Shown in pieces: positions 16,892 to 19,131 of a stretch of DNA of 19,131 nt. The position numbers were made by a program, and so were the translations under genes. Positions within the stretch are counted from its first letter, which is position 1, and the number at the start of each line of letters is the position of its first letter. The notes under the pieces were generated by a model. It made no database searches. It saw nothing but the letters and a program-made list of their open reading frames with translations, and had not been told where the DNA came from. Origin of the DNA: Ganoderma boninense (taxonomy: Eukaryota > Basidiomycota > Agaricomycetes > Polyporales > Polyporaceae); the NCBI GenBank assembly GCA_002900995.3, contig CM035314.1, forward strand, positions 3,054,568-3,073,698, given 5' to 3'.

Positions 16892-17154
16892 TGTAAGGAT
16901 CCCGCCTGCCGTATTACCAAATACGGCAGGCTCGCTGGCGTTTGCATCGACTTCCCATTCGGGAAGAACTGTATAGTTAGTGGCGGGGTGGCGGAGCGCG
17001 CCTCCCCGCCTTATCCCGCGCGTGCGGACGCGCGGTTCCTTAGCTTTTTTACCACCCACCCTTTGTACGTTCGCCTAGAGTCTATATACTCGGTACTACG
17101 TATATTCGGTGTGTCTAAGAGCCCTCTCGCCAGACGCCCGGCGAGAACTTTATA
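16892..17154 (+). repeat. 3' long terminal repeat (263 bp)
   Basis: It is identical to the 5' LTR except G at 16925 (A at 6582). In this copy the first hairpin (16904-16931, 12-bp arms, loop ACCA) is perfect. Other hairpins are at 16951-16966, 16982-17010, 17016-17035 and 17125-17146. It should provide the 3' end of the transcript; no AATAAA is present. Confidence 0.95.
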
Positions 17155-17159
17155 GCCGG
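17155..17159. repeat. Target-site duplication, right copy (GCCGG)
   Basis: This is an exact copy of 6544-6548 directly after the 3' LTR. Together with the following bases it reads GCCGGTAAGTACT, which contains a consensus-like splice donor. Confidence 0.9.
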
Positions 17160-18446
17160 TAAGTACTCTGGGCGCGCTCTCCCCATGTCCGTCAATGGCA
17201 CATCAAGTATCTAAATATCTGCAATCTGGATTTACGACGCCCGAATAATCCTTGCTCGAAGAACCACTGCAAAGGCCTAGTCGTCGTAGACGGCATCCGT
17301 CGTCCGCCGTTCCTACTTTTTCTGTTGGATGGGACTGGACCTTGCGATAGTGTGGGTACGTAAGTCACTGGGCTGGGCTGGCTTGGGCTGGCTTGGGCTC
17401 AGAGAGGATGCGGAACGCCGTTCAAGGTGCTTCGGTACGTTGTCCATCATGTGTCGTGCACTTCGTCTCCAATCTCTTCCTACACCTCTCTTTCTTTCGT
17501 TGCATACTTCATCCTTATGCTCTCCCCGGCGTACTCCAGGACTTGAGAGGGTCCATGGTTGGCTGATAGAGCCTCGGAGGCCTGCGGCCTGAGACAACTA
17601 GCTGGCGTGTACGGCAGCTTGTCTGGGCCTGTTCCCTTGGGACGATGTAACTGGCTTTTTCCGACTGCGCCATATGCATATAATCACTCCTGGAAGTCCC
17701 TTCCTCTCCACCCGTGCCGGCAACGTCTCGTACCACGTCCAGCGTGGCCTCGTACGCTTCGTTCTGCCCTCGCTTGCGTCCCGGATACCTATCTAGGAGA
17801 GAAAAACATGGCATCAGGAGCCGTACAGCTCGATGTCCTTGGGAAAACCCCTCCCCTTTCATCTCTTGAGTCTCCGCCGGCGCATTTAGCATGGGAAGGA
17901 AAATCTTGGGACGCGCCGCAATTTGAATGACGATCTGCACGAGCGTGTATGCCCAGGGTAAAAACGGGGATAGACGGTATTACCTAACCTTCCAGGCCGT
18001 AGAGCACGACTCCGAGAGGCAGCGGCGTTGAAACCAACAGACACTATACACGCCGGAAAACCATGATGTCGTAATCGGCCATATTTTCCGAGGGTGTTTC
18101 GCGTGCTAGACAAGTGTGTCGAATCTCGAATCCCGATTTTCTCTTCATGTTCTCTATCGCGCTGTTAACGTGCTCGGCTCGTCAGATCATGGGATGCTGC
18201 GCAGCCCTTATATTCACGTCTGAATACTGGCTTCCCAGCCACCGAAGCCGTCATCCGCAGAGAACATGAATAACTAGGCTCAAGGGAACCGCCGAAGGTG
18301 AGACGACTCCAAAGCACGCATCCTCGTCGAGGCCGATCGGGTTTCCACCCTCTCTTCGTCTTACTCTCTCTGACATCCTCCTCGACTCAAGTGCGCCTTT
18401 CTCTGAAACTACAAGTGGTCTTCTTGATCGCGAATCCAACTCCAAC
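17160..18446. other. No recognised gene (right intergenic region)
   Basis: No recognised protein was found in about 1.3 kb. Several open frames of 60-140 codons exist on both strands without family-like wording. The last 200 bases contain a TTATATT string (about 18208-18214) and pyrimidine-rich sequence (about 18345-18385), and probably form the promoter and leader of the gene at 18447. Confidence 0.5.
17375..17399. repeat. 2.5 copies of a 10-bp tandem repeat
   Basis: The unit GGGCTGGCTT occurs at 17375 and 17385, with a half copy at 17395-17399. It is a small simple repeat in non-coding sequence. Confidence 0.8.
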
Positions 18447-19131
18447 ATGGCGAACATCACGAGCTCGGAACTGTTGTTCCTGTATGACGCGGCCTTGTAC
18501 GCACGTTATACCGGAAACCTCGCACTCGGGCAGCTGTCGAGCACCCTGGTAAACTCCAGCTTGTTCGGTGGGTTCCACCTCTCTCATCCTCCGCTCCCCA
18601 ACTGTCCGCTATCAGGCTAACACCGGCGGTCACCAGGCGTGCTGACGCTATCCGCCCTCGTCGCCGCCTCCCTACTCGCGTCAGCTCCTCTCCTGATGTG
18701 TGGCGAGCCCCCGCTCCATCCTCATCGAAACGATATTTTGCATTTACAGACCACGCTCATGGCGCGACGTCCGGAACATCTCCCTGCTGCTCGCGACGGG
18801 CGCGATGTACGCGGGGACGACAGTATACTTCGCGCTCCGCCTCCGCAACCTCGCGCACGACGTCGGCGCCGTGTACACCAACGTCGTGGCGCTCCTCAGC
18901 GACCTCCAGGCGTGCTACCTCGCAAGCCTCGCCGGGACCGTCTCCAACTCGACGCAGTCGCAATGCACGACCTCGCAGACCCTCGACGACCTCGCAGGGC
19001 CGAGCGACCTCCCGCCGCAGTATTGCGCCGGGACGGCTGCGCTGACTATTAACGTGAGCAGTCTCGTTCCCTATCCCTGTTCGTGTTTGGGGAGGTCGTA
19101 CACAGCGATCTCATGCGATGGTCTTGCGGGT
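18447..19131 (+). CDS. Multi-pass membrane protein, 5' part (cut by window end)
   Basis: Proposed exons are 18447-18567, 18637-18697 and 18750-19053; an intron with donor GTGAGC then runs past the window end. The phases agree (1, then 2, then 0). The visible 162 residues begin MANITSSELLFLYDAALY. They include a hydrophobic segment after the first junction (GVLTLSALVAASLLASAPLL), a second one (SLLLATGAMYAGTTVYFALRL), and a Cys-containing loop with NST and YCAGTAALTIN. This resembles the N-terminal half of uncharacterised polypore membrane proteins with about seven spans. ATG 18447 was chosen because it opens the reading frame that splices in phase and has purine at -3. The short second exon (61 nt) rests on reading-frame logic and is the least certain part. 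Function unknown. Confidence 0.65.

Larger units (their letters stand above)
6549..17154 (+). mobile_element. Complete Ty3/gypsy chromovirus LTR retrotransposon
   Basis: The element is 10,606 bp. It has 263-bp LTRs, a GCCGG target duplication, a polypurine tract directly before the 3' LTR, and three large plus-strand ORFs. The order protease, RT, RNase H, integrase and chromodomain defines a Ty3/gypsy element of the chromovirus branch. The LTRs differ at one site (6582 A versus 16925 G), so insertion is recent. All catalytic residues of RT, RNase H and integrase are visible. Unusual traits are the protease in the Gag ORF, an in-frame TGA between Gag-Pro and Pol, a large third ORF after pol, and LTR ends TG...TA instead of TG...CA. 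It is longer than the 5-8 kb usual for fungal Ty3/gypsy elements, mainly because of the long Gag ORF and the third ORF. Confidence 0.95.

Noticed and set aside
1..19131. CRISPR array, rRNA or tRNA genes
   Set aside because: No regularly spaced repeats, no tRNA B-box/T-loop pattern in a cloverleaf context and no rRNA-like sequence were seen; the GGTTCAAAATTC near 1745 does not fold as a tRNA arm.

Overview
The window looks like nuclear DNA of a filamentous basidiomycete, most likely a polypore-type Agaricomycete. The grounds are short GT-AG introns (about 60 to 90 nt) splitting intron-rich membrane-protein genes, GC-rich coding sequence, and a Ty3/gypsy retroelement whose RT/integrase wording is of the fungal chromovirus kind. 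The lineage is inference; no marker gene is present.

Layout. (1) Positions 1-1948: no recognised gene, one near-perfect 33-bp direct repeat, then a TATA box. (2) 1949-3391 (+): a six-exon gene for a 354-residue protein with about seven membrane segments, of a type common in polypores. (3) 3392-6543: about 3.2 kb with no recognised gene, partly AT-rich, holding palindromes and scattered short repeats. (4) 6549-17154: one complete LTR retrotransposon of 10,606 bp with 263-bp LTRs differing at one base, and a perfect 5-bp target duplication (GCCGG). (5) 17160-18446: intergenic. (6) 18447 to the window end (+): the 5' part of a second multi-pass membrane protein gene, cut by the window edge.

The retrotransposon is the main interest. 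ORF1 (6880-10818) encodes Gag with a CCHC zinc knuckle and, unusually far downstream, an aspartic protease. It ends in one TGA. Pol (RT, RNase H, integrase, C-terminal chromodomain) continues in exactly the same frame with no further stop and no ATG near its beginning, so a Gag-Pro-Pol fusion would come from stop-codon readthrough. The stop is followed by CAATCC, close to the known leaky CARYYA context. After pol lies a nested inverted repeat, including a 22-bp perfect palindrome that begins 19 bases after the pol stop codon. Then comes a third ORF of about 700 residues (coiled coil, RD/RS-rich stretch, five 16-residue RGPxxY repeats, a Trp-rich C-terminal region) that I do not recognise. Its likely natural start lies in a different frame. 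The LTR is built largely of perfect hairpins. All catalytic residues of RT, RNase H and integrase are present and the LTRs are nearly identical, so the insertion is recent and may be autonomous.

A piece of the left flank (about 6380-6525) resembles the third ORF, which hints at an older related sequence at the insertion site.
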